In this document: in pieces, positions 51,395 through 60,592 of the stretch | Numbering within the stretch: position 1 is the first letter of the stretch | How the letters are laid out: every line of letters starts with the position of its first letter | Source of the DNA: Euryarchaeota archaeon UBA103 | Lineage (GTDB): Archaea; Thermoplasmatota; Poseidoniia; Poseidoniales; Thalassarchaeaceae | Reading direction: 5' to 3' | Length of the DNA: 64,000 nucleotides | NCBI GenBank assembly: GCA_002506825.1 | Contig: DAYH01000031.1 | Coordinates: forward strand, 1 to 64,000 | The notes under the pieces: model-generated | Seen by the model: the letters and a program-made list of their open reading frames with translations, nothing else | What the model was told of the DNA's origin: nothing | Databases searched by the model: none | Made by a program: the position numbers and the translations under genes

Positions 51395-52930
51395 ATGAGA
51401 CGCAATCTGGCGATGCTATTTTCATTAGTCATCATTCTCTCATTACTCCCAACTAAACCGCTCGATGGTATAGATAATGTAGATTTTTTCTCAGATGAGG
51501 GCAGTTTTTCCGATCCTCCTCTAATTAGCTTCGATCAAGACTTAGGAATTAGCATCGCCGGTAATACAACAATATCTGGATTTATTGTCTCAGCTAGTGC
51601 CCCCGATACCTCCACATGGCAAATAACCAGGCTTTCGGAAGAAGGCGCTTTGACAAATATCACTAATGTAATTCCTATGGAAATATTCCCTTCATTATCC
51701 AATCAAGATGACGGACTATCGAGATGGGTATGGGATTTTACTATTGACCCATCTTCAATACCTAATTGTACCTGCTTTGTTACTGTAACTGTGGCTTCTA
51801 ACTCACTATATTCTAAAATATCCACTATTTTCTTTACTGGAGTTAGTAATGTGCCAGCACTAGTTTTGGATAATCATGTAGATATCACTGAACAGTATAG
51901 TACTTACAGCGAACAGATAGATATTTCTGGTTGGGCATATTCTCAGGATGGCCTCCCAGTAAGGGTGTATACTATGGCAATAAACTCAGAGAATTCTGCC
52001 AATGCCTGCTCAGATTTCCTTTCAATCTCATCTTTAGATGACCTATCTGGACTAGATTTTGATGCCTCAAGCGAATATGCTTCTTTTGGTTATTTTACTG
52101 ACTATTTTGACTCCTCTATGCTAGAAGATGGTTGGTATTCATTATGGACCTTTACTTCATCCTTTGATAATTCCTCCATAATACAATCTTTATGCACCGT
52201 TTCAAAGATAGATAATTCTGACCCTATCGCAATTATTGAAGGAGAAATAAGTTCTGTCGAGGGAGATGGGAACTTAATTTTCGATGCAGGCTCATCATAT
52301 GACTATTACTGGGGGAAGGAAGATCTGAATTATGTATGGACGCTAATTAGAATGGATGCTTCTGGTGATTCGCTACAAGAAACAAAGGAAGGTAGAGAAT
52401 TTAGCTATTTTACAGTACAAGACGATGTTTCAGGTAATTTCGTACTATCACTTCTCGTAGTAGATTACCAGGGCAATACTGATTTCACTAGTATCGAATT
52501 CTCGATACAAAATCTAGATCCAGTAGCTAAATTGATAGTTTCAGATAATTCCCTATCGGACGGGGACAGTTATCAGCTACCCGATCTGGCTGAATGGACT
52601 CTTGATGCATCTGACTCTATCGACACTACGAATGACATAGATGGACTTAGATGTGTATGGAAAATCAACTTTAAGACAATTTACGAAGGTTGTGAAAGGA
52701 AGTTCTCATGGCCCGAAGGAGATTCCAACAACAGTCTTTTCCTGACACTGGAAGTCATTGACGATGATGATGACTTTTCCGTGATAACTGTAGAATTATC
52801 TCGTTCGGATCAAACAAATGAATTACCAATTCCAATAATTGTCTTATTGGTATCGATCTTATTTTTCATCTCTTCTATTCTCTACTCTAGGAGACATGAC
52901 GATATGCAAATACCAAAATGGAATGACTAG
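51395..52930 (+). CDS. Secreted surface protein with beta-rich repeats and C-terminal anchor
   Basis: A 511-residue protein with a signal peptide (~5-25), an acidic, serine-rich beta ectodomain with at least two PKD/Ig-like regions ('SDPIAIIEGEISSVEGDGNL', 'LDPVAKLIVSDNSLSDGDSY'), four cysteines scattered in pairs, and a C-terminal membrane helix ('IPIIVLLVSILFFISSILYS') with a short basic tail. No enzyme motif. It resembles the general design of several surface proteins in this window. Confidence 0.68.
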   Translation: MRRNLAMLFSLVIILSLLPTKPLDGIDNVDFFSDEGSFSDPPLISFDQDLGISIAGNTTISGFIVSASAPDTSTWQITRLSEEGALTNITNVIPMEIFPSLSNQDDGLSRWVWDFTIDPSSIPNCTCFVTVTVASNSLYSKISTIFFTGVSNVPALVLDNHVDITEQYSTYSEQIDISGWAYSQDGLPVRVYTMAINSENSANACSDFLSISSLDDLSGLDFDASSEYASFGYFTDYFDSSMLEDGWYSLWTFTSSFDNSSIIQSLCTVSKIDNSDPIAIIEGEISSVEGDGNLIFDAGSSYDYYWGKEDLNYVWTLIRMDASGDSLQETKEGREFSYFTVQDDVSGNFVLSLLVVDYQGNTDFTSIEFSIQNLDPVAKLIVSDNSLSDGDSYQLPDLAEWTLDASDSIDTTNDIDGLRCVWKINFKTIYEGCERKFSWPEGDSNNSLFLTLEVIDDDDDFSVITVELSRSDQTNELPIPIIVLLVSILFFISSILYSRRHDDMQIPKWND

Positions 52931-52932
52931 AA

Positions 52933-52942
52933 ATAATATAAT
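52933..52942 (+). promoter_or_regulatory. TATA-like element before the M24 peptidase gene
   Basis: A pure A/T stretch (ataatataat) lies about 40 bases before the ATG at 52983, which gives a transcript start near 52966 and a short leader with 'aggtg'. Promoter by position and composition only. Confidence 0.4.
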
Positions 52943-52982
52943 ACACCCTCATCACTAAGTATGAATATATTAGGTGACACAC

Positions 52983-54287
52983 ATGGAAGATACCATAGCA
53001 AGCAAGTCAGAGTACTTCCACCGACAAGATAGGCTAATGTCCAGAATTCTACCAAATTCCCTAGTCATTATTCCGAATAATCGGCCCTCAATTAGATCTA
53101 ATGACACAAAGTACCCATACAGAGCAAATTCGTATATGCTGTATCTGTCAGATTGGCAAGAGCCCAATTCAGTATTGACAATCAGTAATCTAAATGCGGC
53201 TCGAGAATCTACATTACATGTTAAACCAAGGGATACCGAGAAAGAGATTTGGGAAGGCAGGATAATCGGTCCCGATGGTGCTCTGATTAACTGGCCTGTT
53301 GACAAGTCTAATTCAATATTGGATTTCGAAAACTATCTTAAAATAGAATTAAAAAATCACTCAAATTTATACCTAATAACTGGGATTAATCCAGAAATAG
53401 ACGATATAGTACAAAATTTTTGGAACAAGGATATCTTAGATCCTCGTATCTACTTGGATGAAATGAGGATGATTAAATCCTTGTCTGAGATAGAATTAAT
53501 GAAGAGAGCATCGTCAATCGCTTCTGAAGCTCATGTTAAGGCAATGTCTATTTCCAGACCAGGGATAGGCGAATGGGAGATACAGGCATCTATCGAGAGT
53601 CATTTCACGATGTGTAGGAGTACGAATAGCTACAACCCCATTGTTGGAGGTGGTGACAACTCAACAATCCTACACTATAGCTCAAATTCAGATAATATTC
53701 GGGGGACAGATTTAGTTTTGGTAGATGCAGGATGTGAGGTCAATGGTTATGCTTCTGATATTACCAGAACTTGGCCGGTTTCAGGCATGTTTAGTGAAGC
53801 ACAGAGGGAGATCTATGAATTAGTCCTGAGAGCTGAGCTTTCTGCTATAGAGGCCTGTCAGGTTGGCTCTCCCTGGGAAAATATGCATAGGGCCGCATCC
53901 GAGGTTCTAGCTAGAGGACTCATAGATCTGGGGATTCTTCAATGCTCTTATGAAGATGCGATAGGGGATAACTTAGACGGCGACTATCGAAAATTTTTCA
54001 TGCATGGCACCGGACACATGCTTGGGCTGGACGTTCATGATGTTGGAGGAGGCAGGCAAGGAGGAAAAAAAGGCCCAATACTAAAGTCCGGCATGATAGT
54101 AACAATTGAGCCAGGTTTGTATTTTGCATCATGGAGGGACGATATTTCAGTCCCTGAGAAATACTCCGGTATAGGAGTGCGTATTGAAGATGACGTTTTG
54201 ATTACTGAAGATGGTCCTGTAGTACTAACGGAAATGTGCCCCAAGACAATCGATGAAATAGAATCAATTGTCGGAAGTGCTTTGTAA
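52983..54287 (+). CDS. pepP: M24 family Xaa-Pro aminopeptidase
   Basis: A 434-residue two-domain peptidase: N-terminal AMP_N-type domain (~1-160) and M24 'pita-bread' domain. Metal ligands are visible in 'VLVDAGCEVNGYASDITRTW' (two Asp), 'HGTGHMLGLDVHD' (His), 'TIEPGLYF' (Glu) and 'GVRIEDDVLI' (Glu). It removes N-terminal residues before proline. ATG 52983, preceded by 'aggtg', is chosen over the GTG at 52974. It is directly followed by the radical SAM gene. Confidence 0.92.
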   Translation: MEDTIASKSEYFHRQDRLMSRILPNSLVIIPNNRPSIRSNDTKYPYRANSYMLYLSDWQEPNSVLTISNLNAARESTLHVKPRDTEKEIWEGRIIGPDGALINWPVDKSNSILDFENYLKIELKNHSNLYLITGINPEIDDIVQNFWNKDILDPRIYLDEMRMIKSLSEIELMKRASSIASEAHVKAMSISRPGIGEWEIQASIESHFTMCRSTNSYNPIVGGGDNSTILHYSSNSDNIRGTDLVLVDAGCEVNGYASDITRTWPVSGMFSEAQREIYELVLRAELSAIEACQVGSPWENMHRAASEVLARGLIDLGILQCSYEDAIGDNLDGDYRKFFMHGTGHMLGLDVHDVGGGRQGGKKGPILKSGMIVTIEPGLYFASWRDDISVPEKYSGIGVRIEDDVLITEDGPVVLTEMCPKTIDEIESIVGSAL

Positions 54288-55448
54288 ATGGGTCACAAGG
54301 AAATATTGGAATCTCAATTGAGTAGCAATCCACTGAGGATTACCGTTGATGAAGCAATCGAGATCTATCAAAATGCTAGTTTAAACGACCTAATGTATGT
54401 AGCTTCAATGGTTAGAAAGAGAATTGTACCAGGTAACCAAGTAACATACCTGGTCGATAGAAATATCAATTATACTAACGCTTGCACAATTAATTGTCAA
54501 TTCTGTTCATTCTACAGGCCGCCGGGGCATAAGGATGCATACACTCAAACCTTCGAACAGATAAGCTCTAGGATTTCGGAATTGGAAGAAATTGGTGGCT
54601 CTAGAATTTTAATGCAGGGAGGAGTTAATCCGGAACTGCAATTAGAATGGTACACTAGTATCATTGCACAAATTCACGATGCGCATCCAAATATAGATCT
54701 AGACTGTTTTTCACCCATCGAGATAGAAGGTATTGCCGAAGTATGTAATTTGTCTACATTAGATGTACTAAAGCACCTTAAGGATGCTGGAATGCATGGT
54801 TTGCCAGGAGGCGGTGCAGAAATGTTGGTCGACTCGGTTAGGATGGACATATCTCCAAAAAAAGGCTCCGCAGATAACTGGATTAGAGTAATGAGTGAAG
54901 CGCAGGAGATCGGTCTAACCACATCAGCTACCAATGTCATTGGATTCGGCGAAAGTAGAGCTGATAGAATTCTACATATGGATAGGATTAGAGTTGCTCA
55001 AGATCAGGCTATTACATCTGGAAATTTAGGGTTTACATCCTTCATATCATGGCCAGTTCAATTGGAGAATAATGTCTTCGGATCTAGAAATAGGGGTGAA
55101 AATAGAATCCGATTGGGCGCGTCATCTACAGAATATCTGAGGCATGTAGCAGTATCTAGAATCTTCTTTGATAATATTTTACATATTCAGGCTTCATGGC
55201 CAACAATGGGACTCGAGATAGCTCAATTGGCACTATCAGGAGGTGCGGACGATGCTGGTTCTACTATGATGGAAGAGAATGTAGTTTCAGCTTCTGGAAC
55301 TAACAAGACAATGGCATCTGAGATTGAGCTTCAGAAGATAATTATTAGGTCGGGGCACGTTCCAATTAAGAGAGATTCAGACTATGTCTTAATGGATACC
55401 CCAATATACGATAACTCTGAACTCTTCGCACAAACTCCGATTCAGTAA
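54288..55448 (+). CDS. Radical SAM protein of the MqnC/CofH family
   Basis: A 386-residue radical SAM enzyme. The cluster motif is C-T-I-N-C-Q-F-C (CX3CX2C). 'GGSRILMQGGVNPELQLEWY', 'CFSPIEIEG', 'GLPGGGAEMLVDSVR' and 'SATNVIGFGESRADRILHM' place it in the MqnC (cyclic dehypoxanthinyl futalosine synthase) / CofH / MqnE group, closest in pattern to MqnC. That would mean a futalosine menaquinone step, but CofH (F420) cannot be excluded. Its start is immediately after the peptidase stop. Confidence 0.78.
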   Translation: MGHKEILESQLSSNPLRITVDEAIEIYQNASLNDLMYVASMVRKRIVPGNQVTYLVDRNINYTNACTINCQFCSFYRPPGHKDAYTQTFEQISSRISELEEIGGSRILMQGGVNPELQLEWYTSIIAQIHDAHPNIDLDCFSPIEIEGIAEVCNLSTLDVLKHLKDAGMHGLPGGGAEMLVDSVRMDISPKKGSADNWIRVMSEAQEIGLTTSATNVIGFGESRADRILHMDRIRVAQDQAITSGNLGFTSFISWPVQLENNVFGSRNRGENRIRLGASSTEYLRHVAVSRIFFDNILHIQASWPTMGLEIAQLALSGGADDAGSTMMEENVVSASGTNKTMASEIELQKIIIRSGHVPIKRDSDYVLMDTPIYDNSELFAQTPIQ

Positions 55449-55450
55449 TA

Positions 55451-56524
55451 TCAAGATTCTGTCCGTCCGCTCCTGACTGGAACTTCTTCGATGAGTATCT
55501 TCTGACTCAAGGACTTGATATTGATCGGCCTTACCCATTTCATTCTAGTGCCATCGATTTTATGGGCCTCGATGACCACTTCCCAGTGAATTGCTATCAT
55601 CGCAGAATAAATCGTACTGGGCCACGAGTTAATCGGACCCATAAGAATTATTTTTTCTGAATCTATTTCCGTCCAAGGTCCAAAATCTTGAACTCTCATT
55701 GGCTCCAAAAGCAATAATCTACCTCTGCTAACTGGCATTGGAACCGACTCTCCAACACCAGTTCCATGCTCATCCGCTGTAGAAATCCTCCTTTCAGGAA
55801 GTTCTGTTGACATCCCCGGCGCAGGTTGTCCGAATCTAGTTCTTCCAATAGCACCCAGTAATACGTCTCTTTTCGGTACGGCTATGCCGACTTGAACTCG
55901 AGCCCTCTTTGGAATTATTCCTTCAGGGAATGATATTTTGCTTATTTCTACCCTATCATTTGTATTAGATGATATTTCAATTTCTGGAGATGCAAGTGGA
56001 TTAGAAATATACTCATTTTGTCTTCTAATATCCATAATATTCGCTACTACTCTGAGTAGTATTGGAATAATAAAAATCGGGAATGCAACCAATATCATTA
56101 GAGGATAATCAAGCGGGCCGAAATTTACAGGAGTGAAAATAAACTCTGGAATGAATCCAATATTTATCAAAGCCGGCTCCAGAGCGTGTAGCATTAAGGC
56201 GATGATCAGTACTACTACGCCGGGAAAAATCATACTTCTTGCCTTCGCATGCAATGGATCGGGCTCTATGTACCACCCATTTCTTGTTCTCATGAGAAAT
56301 GGCAAGGTTTCGTATGTTACTTCCGTATTTATCACTGGCAATGACGCATCCTTTTCCGTTTCACCCCTCCACTCAATTAACCACGATTCGTCATTCCCTA
56401 TTCTAAAATCAGCCGGTATAGCCTTATCTGATTCCAATATTACTTCTACTAGAGGAATTCCTTTTGGATCACTGTTTTCGTGATCGAAGGGAGGATATCT
56501 TACTCTCTGCACCGATCTATACAT
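55451..56524 (-). CDS. Uncharacterised membrane protein, two helices
   Basis: A 357-residue protein that I do not recognise. An N-terminal soluble part (~1-95) with beta character is followed by two membrane helices (~96-118 and ~140-165) and a C-terminal beta-rich part. 'KRARVQVGIAVPKRDVLLGA' and 'PPFDHENSDP' show no known motif. It starts one base before the geranylgeranyl reductase stop, so it is probably in the same operon and may relate to lipids; this is inferred from position alone. Confidence 0.6.
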   Translation of the reverse strand: MYRSVQRVRYPPFDHENSDPKGIPLVEVILESDKAIPADFRIGNDESWLIEWRGETEKDASLPVINTEVTYETLPFLMRTRNGWYIEPDPLHAKARSMIFPGVVVLIIALMLHALEPALINIGFIPEFIFTPVNFGPLDYPLMILVAFPIFIIPILLRVVANIMDIRRQNEYISNPLASPEIEISSNTNDRVEISKISFPEGIIPKRARVQVGIAVPKRDVLLGAIGRTRFGQPAPGMSTELPERRISTADEHGTGVGESVPMPVSRGRLLLLEPMRVQDFGPWTEIDSEKIILMGPINSWPSTIYSAMIAIHWEVVIEAHKIDGTRMKWVRPINIKSLSQKILIEEVPVRSGRTES

Positions 56525-56525
56525 A

Positions 56526-57743
56526 TTATCCCCATATTACTGCTACTGCCGCCCTAGTGGCCAATGATCTGAACTCCGGAACTTCCTTCAGCAACCTTAA
56601 TCCTAAAGGTATTGGATTATCAATTTCACCAGACTGATTAATTATCTCAGTCACATCAGGTCTAGACCACACTTTGAAAACTTCATCCAATTCATCGTCA
56701 CTAGCCCCTGTCAAAAATGCATTTCTTAGTGCTCTAATTCTCTCTAGCTTCCTTCTCAATGGATCTAGTAACTTGCTAATCTTTAGCATCGTTTCTTCTG
56801 ATAAATCTCCCTTTACAATAGATTCAGAAAGTCTTGGAACAAGTATATCCACTTGATCGAAACCCGTACCTATTCCTCCACCGGTTGTGGGTTTGCACGA
56901 GCCAGATGCATCTCCAAACAAAGCTACCCTTTCCTTAAGAGGATTCTTAATCAATCCACTAGGCACCGGTCCACCAAACCTACCTATGATAGTACAATTT
57001 TGAAACCTACTCTTCCACTTTGAGTCATTCATTAGATTACTAATCAACATCTCACATGACTTTCCTGAGAGTAACTCAGCTTTACTCCACATGCCGATTC
57101 TTGTTGTGTCTCCAGATGGTATGGCCCAAGCAAAAAATCCAGGTGCTATATCGGATCCTGTGAACATGTCCAGCTTGCCCGACTCGTTTCTGTATCCCGT
57201 TACCTCTACCTGATATCCAATCATCATTTCTTTAGGTCTTCCCATTCTCATGTATCTTCGTACCCAAGAATGAGCCCCATCACAACCACAAACCAGTGCA
57301 CACCTTATCTTTCTTTCAGAATTTCTAGACTTAAGTACAACCTCTGCATAATCATCAAAATTTGTGATACTGATAGGTCTCGATTCTAGTAATAATTCAG
57401 CTCCACTATCTATGGCTAGCTTTACTACTCCTTCGTCGAATTTCTTCCTACAAACAGACCAAGTTCGTATTCTATCAGAAGATCCAATATCTACTGTAAT
57501 TCCATTTGGACTGTTTATTCTAGCTCCCCATATGGGGGATAGTACACTTTCTTTCATTGGAACCCTGTCCATAGCTCCCGGATTAATTAAACCAGCACAC
57601 TGAAATGGCCTACCAATTTCTAAATGCTCCTCGACAATTAGTACTGAATGGCCCCGCTGTCTAAGCTTCCATCCTAGATATCCTCCGATGGGCCCAGCTC
57701 CAATGATTACTACATCATAGAATTCCACTGATGGAGCCCCCAT
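56526..57743 (-). CDS. Geranylgeranyl reductase family FAD enzyme
   Basis: A 405-residue FAD flavoprotein. The dinucleotide fold is 'DVVIIGAGPIGGYLGWKLRQ' and the flavin-contact block is 'VALFGDASGSCKPTTGGGIG', the latter typical for geranylgeranyl reductases, which saturate the isoprenoid chains of archaeal lipids. 'QCAGLINPGAM' near residue 50 is also conserved. In the context of an archaeon it is likely digeranylgeranylglycerophospholipid reductase or a close relative. Downstream gene is the membrane protein of unknown function. Confidence 0.88.
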   Translation of the reverse strand: MGAPSVEFYDVVIIGAGPIGGYLGWKLRQRGHSVLIVEEHLEIGRPFQCAGLINPGAMDRVPMKESVLSPIWGARINSPNGITVDIGSSDRIRTWSVCRKKFDEGVVKLAIDSGAELLLESRPISITNFDDYAEVVLKSRNSERKIRCALVCGCDGAHSWVRRYMRMGRPKEMMIGYQVEVTGYRNESGKLDMFTGSDIAPGFFAWAIPSGDTTRIGMWSKAELLSGKSCEMLISNLMNDSKWKSRFQNCTIIGRFGGPVPSGLIKNPLKERVALFGDASGSCKPTTGGGIGTGFDQVDILVPRLSESIVKGDLSEETMLKISKLLDPLRRKLERIRALRNAFLTGASDDELDEVFKVWSRPDVTEIINQSGEIDNPIPLGLRLLKEVPEFRSLATRAAVAVIWG

Positions 57744-57761
57744 GTGTCCTCGCCACGCACT

Positions 57762-60029
57762 CTACTTTTTTCTACTCTTCTTTCTTAGTGATTTTAGATT
57801 AGTAATTATTTTGCTTGCATCTGATTTACTTACTTCACTTATTTCTGCTAGATCTGCCATTGCTAGCACATCAGCGATCGGGATACCTAGTTTTTCAGAC
57901 ATATTTGTTATGAGATTTATCTGGGCTTCTGAGGCTGGTAATGACTCATTTACTTCCTTCATTAATCCAATTAACTCACTTGCACTTCCATTCCTACCTC
58001 CAGTCAGATCATTGAAGTCACCCAATCCCAATAATGCAAGAGCCTCTTCCTCAGTCATATTTGATTTTTCAATTAACGACATAAGATAGCTCATTTGCTT
58101 CTCACTTGGTTTTGTGATTATTTTTCCTTCTTTGGCCATCTCCTTTAGCCTCTCGATTATTTCACCCGCCTCCTTTCCAGATATTTCCGATATGAGTTTA
58201 CCATTCATGATTGCTTTCTTTTCAGCGTCTTCCATACCAGAAATCTGGTTTTCAATAGAATATCTCTGCCTAGGAGTAGGGGTTCTACCCTTAATTTCTA
58301 TAGCCTTCTGATGAGCTTCTTTGAATGATGTTGAGAACCTTAACCACATTTCAGATCCAGCGGCTACGCCATCCTCTACGGAGTCAAGCTGTTGCTCCAT
58401 GTCCGAAGTAAATTCCGATGAGAAAAGATCCACTTCACTTTCTTGATCATTGTATATTGGAGCTACTTCTGTCCACAACAACATCCCGTTATCTGTAGGG
58501 GTCAGGGAACCGTTATCATTTGTAATATACTTCCTGTCAGATAGTTTTAGAACAGTACTAACATAAGTTGATGGGCGCCCTATTCCCGCATTCTTCATCT
58601 TCTTCACTATCGAACTTTCTGTATACCTTCTAGGTGGTTTTGTCTCATCTGTAGTCATATTAGGATTCTCATCCAACTCATCAATTAACCAAATAGAACC
58701 TTCTGATAACGCATACTGAGGCTCCTCGATCCTAGGTTTTGCAAGGAATTCAGAAGATGCAGACTCCCATCCAGGATGTATTCTCCATGATGCAGTACCA
58801 GAAACGTGTAGACCCGTTCCGTCTACTGAAGCTATTATCTCCCTTCTTTCCCTAATAGAGTCCGACATTTGACTAGACAAAAATCTACTTCTAATTAGCC
58901 TGTATAGTTTGATGGCGTCATTCTCTAAGTCTGACGGCTCTGATAATCGAGGATCAGTAGGCCTAATTGCTTCGTGAGCATCTTGTACATTACCTGTATT
59001 TTTCTTAGCATCAGGGCCAAGGGAGCCACTGCCAAGATGATCTTCACCGTATTCTTCTAGAATAATCTCTCTAGCAATTTTTCTTGCTCCGGAACTAGTC
59101 CTTGTTGAGTCAGTCCTGATGTATGTGATGAAACCCTTATTGTATAGGTCCGAAGCAATCTTACTTGTTTTAGACATAGACCATCCCAAAGAGCTACTTG
59201 AAGACTGAAGCAATGTATCAGTAGTGAATGGAGGGGATGGTTTACGATTTGTTTTCCCATCTTTAACATTCAGAACCTTCATATTTCTTGAATCGCTTAA
59301 TGCACTGAATGCTTCTTCTGCTAGCTCATGATCAAATGTCCTATCGGAGAAAAACTTGCCATTATCGTCTCTCCATGCATCATCATCTTTACTTTCGTGG
59401 AATCTAAATTTAAATGTGTATCCATCACTAATCATATGAACAGTGTGATATGGAATTGGGACGTGGGCATTCCTCTCATTCTCCCTATCTACAATATATC
59501 CCAAAGTTGGAGTCTGCACTCTGCCCATTGATCTTAGATTCCAGCTTTTAGCAAACTTGGAGCATCTAAATCCAACCAGCCTATCCATAAATCTTCTTAC
59601 CTTAGCAGCATCAACTAGGCCTTGATCTATATCTCCATGATTTTGTAGGGCGCTTTCAACTGCTTCTTTGGTTATTTCATTGAACGTGACACGTGTTACG
59701 AATGGGAACTCTGAGAACAACTCCATTAATCTCCATGCAATGAATTCTCCTTCTCTATCTGGATCTGTAGCGATATATACCTCGCTAACATTTTTGCTTC
59801 TGGCCTTAGTTAGTAACTTTGTTACTACCCTCTCAGATCTTTCTGTCCATTCCCAAGGTGGTTCGGGGAGCTTTCCCTTTTCTGAAGCCCACATGGCTTT
59901 GTTGCCCTGAGATCCGCTTCTTGGAAGGTCCTGAACGTGGCCAAAACACGCTTCAACTATCCATCCCTTGCCCAGGTACTTCTTGACAGTCTTCCCCTTG
60001 GCGCCAGACTCTAATATCATTAGCTTCAT
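57762..60029 (-). CDS. topA: DNA topoisomerase I (type IA) with triple C-terminal repeat
   Basis: A 755-residue type IA topoisomerase that relaxes negative supercoils. TOPRIM acidic residues sit in 'ATDPDREGE' (D89, D91), and the active-site tyrosine is Y303 in 'GFITYIRTDSTR'. Where bacterial TopA has zinc fingers, residues ~581-755 hold three ~58-residue repeats (about 581-639, 640-697, 698-755), each ending in an 'AGEIIERLK', 'ASELIGLMK' or 'ASKIITNLK' block, and then a basic tail. A TATA element and a Z-DNA-prone tract lie upstream. Confidence 0.95.
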   Translation of the reverse strand: MKLMILESGAKGKTVKKYLGKGWIVEACFGHVQDLPRSGSQGNKAMWASEKGKLPEPPWEWTERSERVVTKLLTKARSKNVSEVYIATDPDREGEFIAWRLMELFSEFPFVTRVTFNEITKEAVESALQNHGDIDQGLVDAAKVRRFMDRLVGFRCSKFAKSWNLRSMGRVQTPTLGYIVDRENERNAHVPIPYHTVHMISDGYTFKFRFHESKDDDAWRDDNGKFFSDRTFDHELAEEAFSALSDSRNMKVLNVKDGKTNRKPSPPFTTDTLLQSSSSSLGWSMSKTSKIASDLYNKGFITYIRTDSTRTSSGARKIAREIILEEYGEDHLGSGSLGPDAKKNTGNVQDAHEAIRPTDPRLSEPSDLENDAIKLYRLIRSRFLSSQMSDSIRERREIIASVDGTGLHVSGTASWRIHPGWESASSEFLAKPRIEEPQYALSEGSIWLIDELDENPNMTTDETKPPRRYTESSIVKKMKNAGIGRPSTYVSTVLKLSDRKYITNDNGSLTPTDNGMLLWTEVAPIYNDQESEVDLFSSEFTSDMEQQLDSVEDGVAAGSEMWLRFSTSFKEAHQKAIEIKGRTPTPRQRYSIENQISGMEDAEKKAIMNGKLISEISGKEAGEIIERLKEMAKEGKIITKPSEKQMSYLMSLIEKSNMTEEEALALLGLGDFNDLTGGRNGSASELIGLMKEVNESLPASEAQINLITNMSEKLGIPIADVLAMADLAEISEVSKSDASKIITNLKSLRKKSRKK

Positions 60030-60078
60030 GATTACACCCTACGCGACTTAAGATAATTGAACCCCACAATATTACCCG

Positions 60079-60085
60079 TATAAAC
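60079..60085 (-). promoter_or_regulatory. TATA box of topA
   Basis: On the minus strand TTTATAC lies about 50 bases before the topA ATG, which places the transcript start near 60055 with a leader of about 25 bases. The sequence is a good archaeal TATA match and is the only one in this gap. Confidence 0.5.
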
Positions 60086-60108
60086 ATGAGTAAAGGAAGA
60101 GCATTACA

Positions 60109-60133
60109 ACGCGCGCGCACGCGTGCACACGCG
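60109..60133. other. 25-bp alternating purine-pyrimidine tract (Z-DNA prone)
   Basis: Strict purine/pyrimidine alternation across 25 bases, dominated by CG and CA steps, with an inner perfect palindrome GCACGCGTGC (60117-60126). It lies between topA and its upstream neighbour, about 25 bases upstream of the topA TATA element. The flanks are A/T-rich, so the tract stands out. Such tracts flip to left-handed DNA under negative supercoiling. Confidence 0.8.
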
Positions 60134-60138
60134 AGCCA

Positions 60139-60546
60139 TCAATAATTTCTCAATGTGACCTCGTCCCATAATTCTTCAGAACCGGGGCCTCCACAACCAA
60201 TACATCCTGGATACCCAGCTGTTGCTAATTCAATTACCATCATAGTAAAATCAATCCAAGGTTCGCCACTGTCGGACTTGAGGGATTTAACCCAGCAATA
60301 ATCTAATGATTTCTCCTTTACGCCGATGCTGAAATTATTTTCTAAAGACTCGAAAACAACTTCCTCTGAATCCGTATAGATTATCTTGGGTGAGTCTAAC
60401 TTTGATGGAACCATGTCCGATATTTTCAACATCAATTCACTCACACTATCTAACTTATTTCTATTGATATACAGAATCCCCCCCTGAGATCTTAATATTC
60501 TCCTTGCGGCTTCTCTTAGAGAGTCGCCATAACTGCCCATGTTCAC
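60139..60546 (-). CDS. Small protein with CxxC knuckle
   Basis: A 135-residue protein (or 133 from the ATG at 60540) of no known family. A mixed alpha/beta region precedes 'GYPGCIGCGGPGSEELWDEV', where the CxxC pair could be redox-active or metal-binding. It lies between topA and pyrD, divergent from the latter with a 46-base gap. Possibly a real gene of limited distribution; function unknown. Confidence 0.55.
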   Translation of the reverse strand: MNMGSYGDSLREAARRILRSQGGILYINRNKLDSVSELMLKISDMVPSKLDSPKIIYTDSEEVVFESLENNFSIGVKEKSLDYCWVKSLKSDSGEPWIDFTMMVIELATAGYPGCIGCGGPGSEELWDEVTLRNY

Positions 60547-60592
60547 CCGAGGTACACGTAACTATTGAAGGGTACTTTGCTCCCCGCATGTC

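Noticed and set aside
60109..60133. CRISPR or tandem repeat array
   Set aside because: It is a single alternating CG/CA tract with no spacers; no CRISPR-like repeat spacing was seen anywhere in the window.
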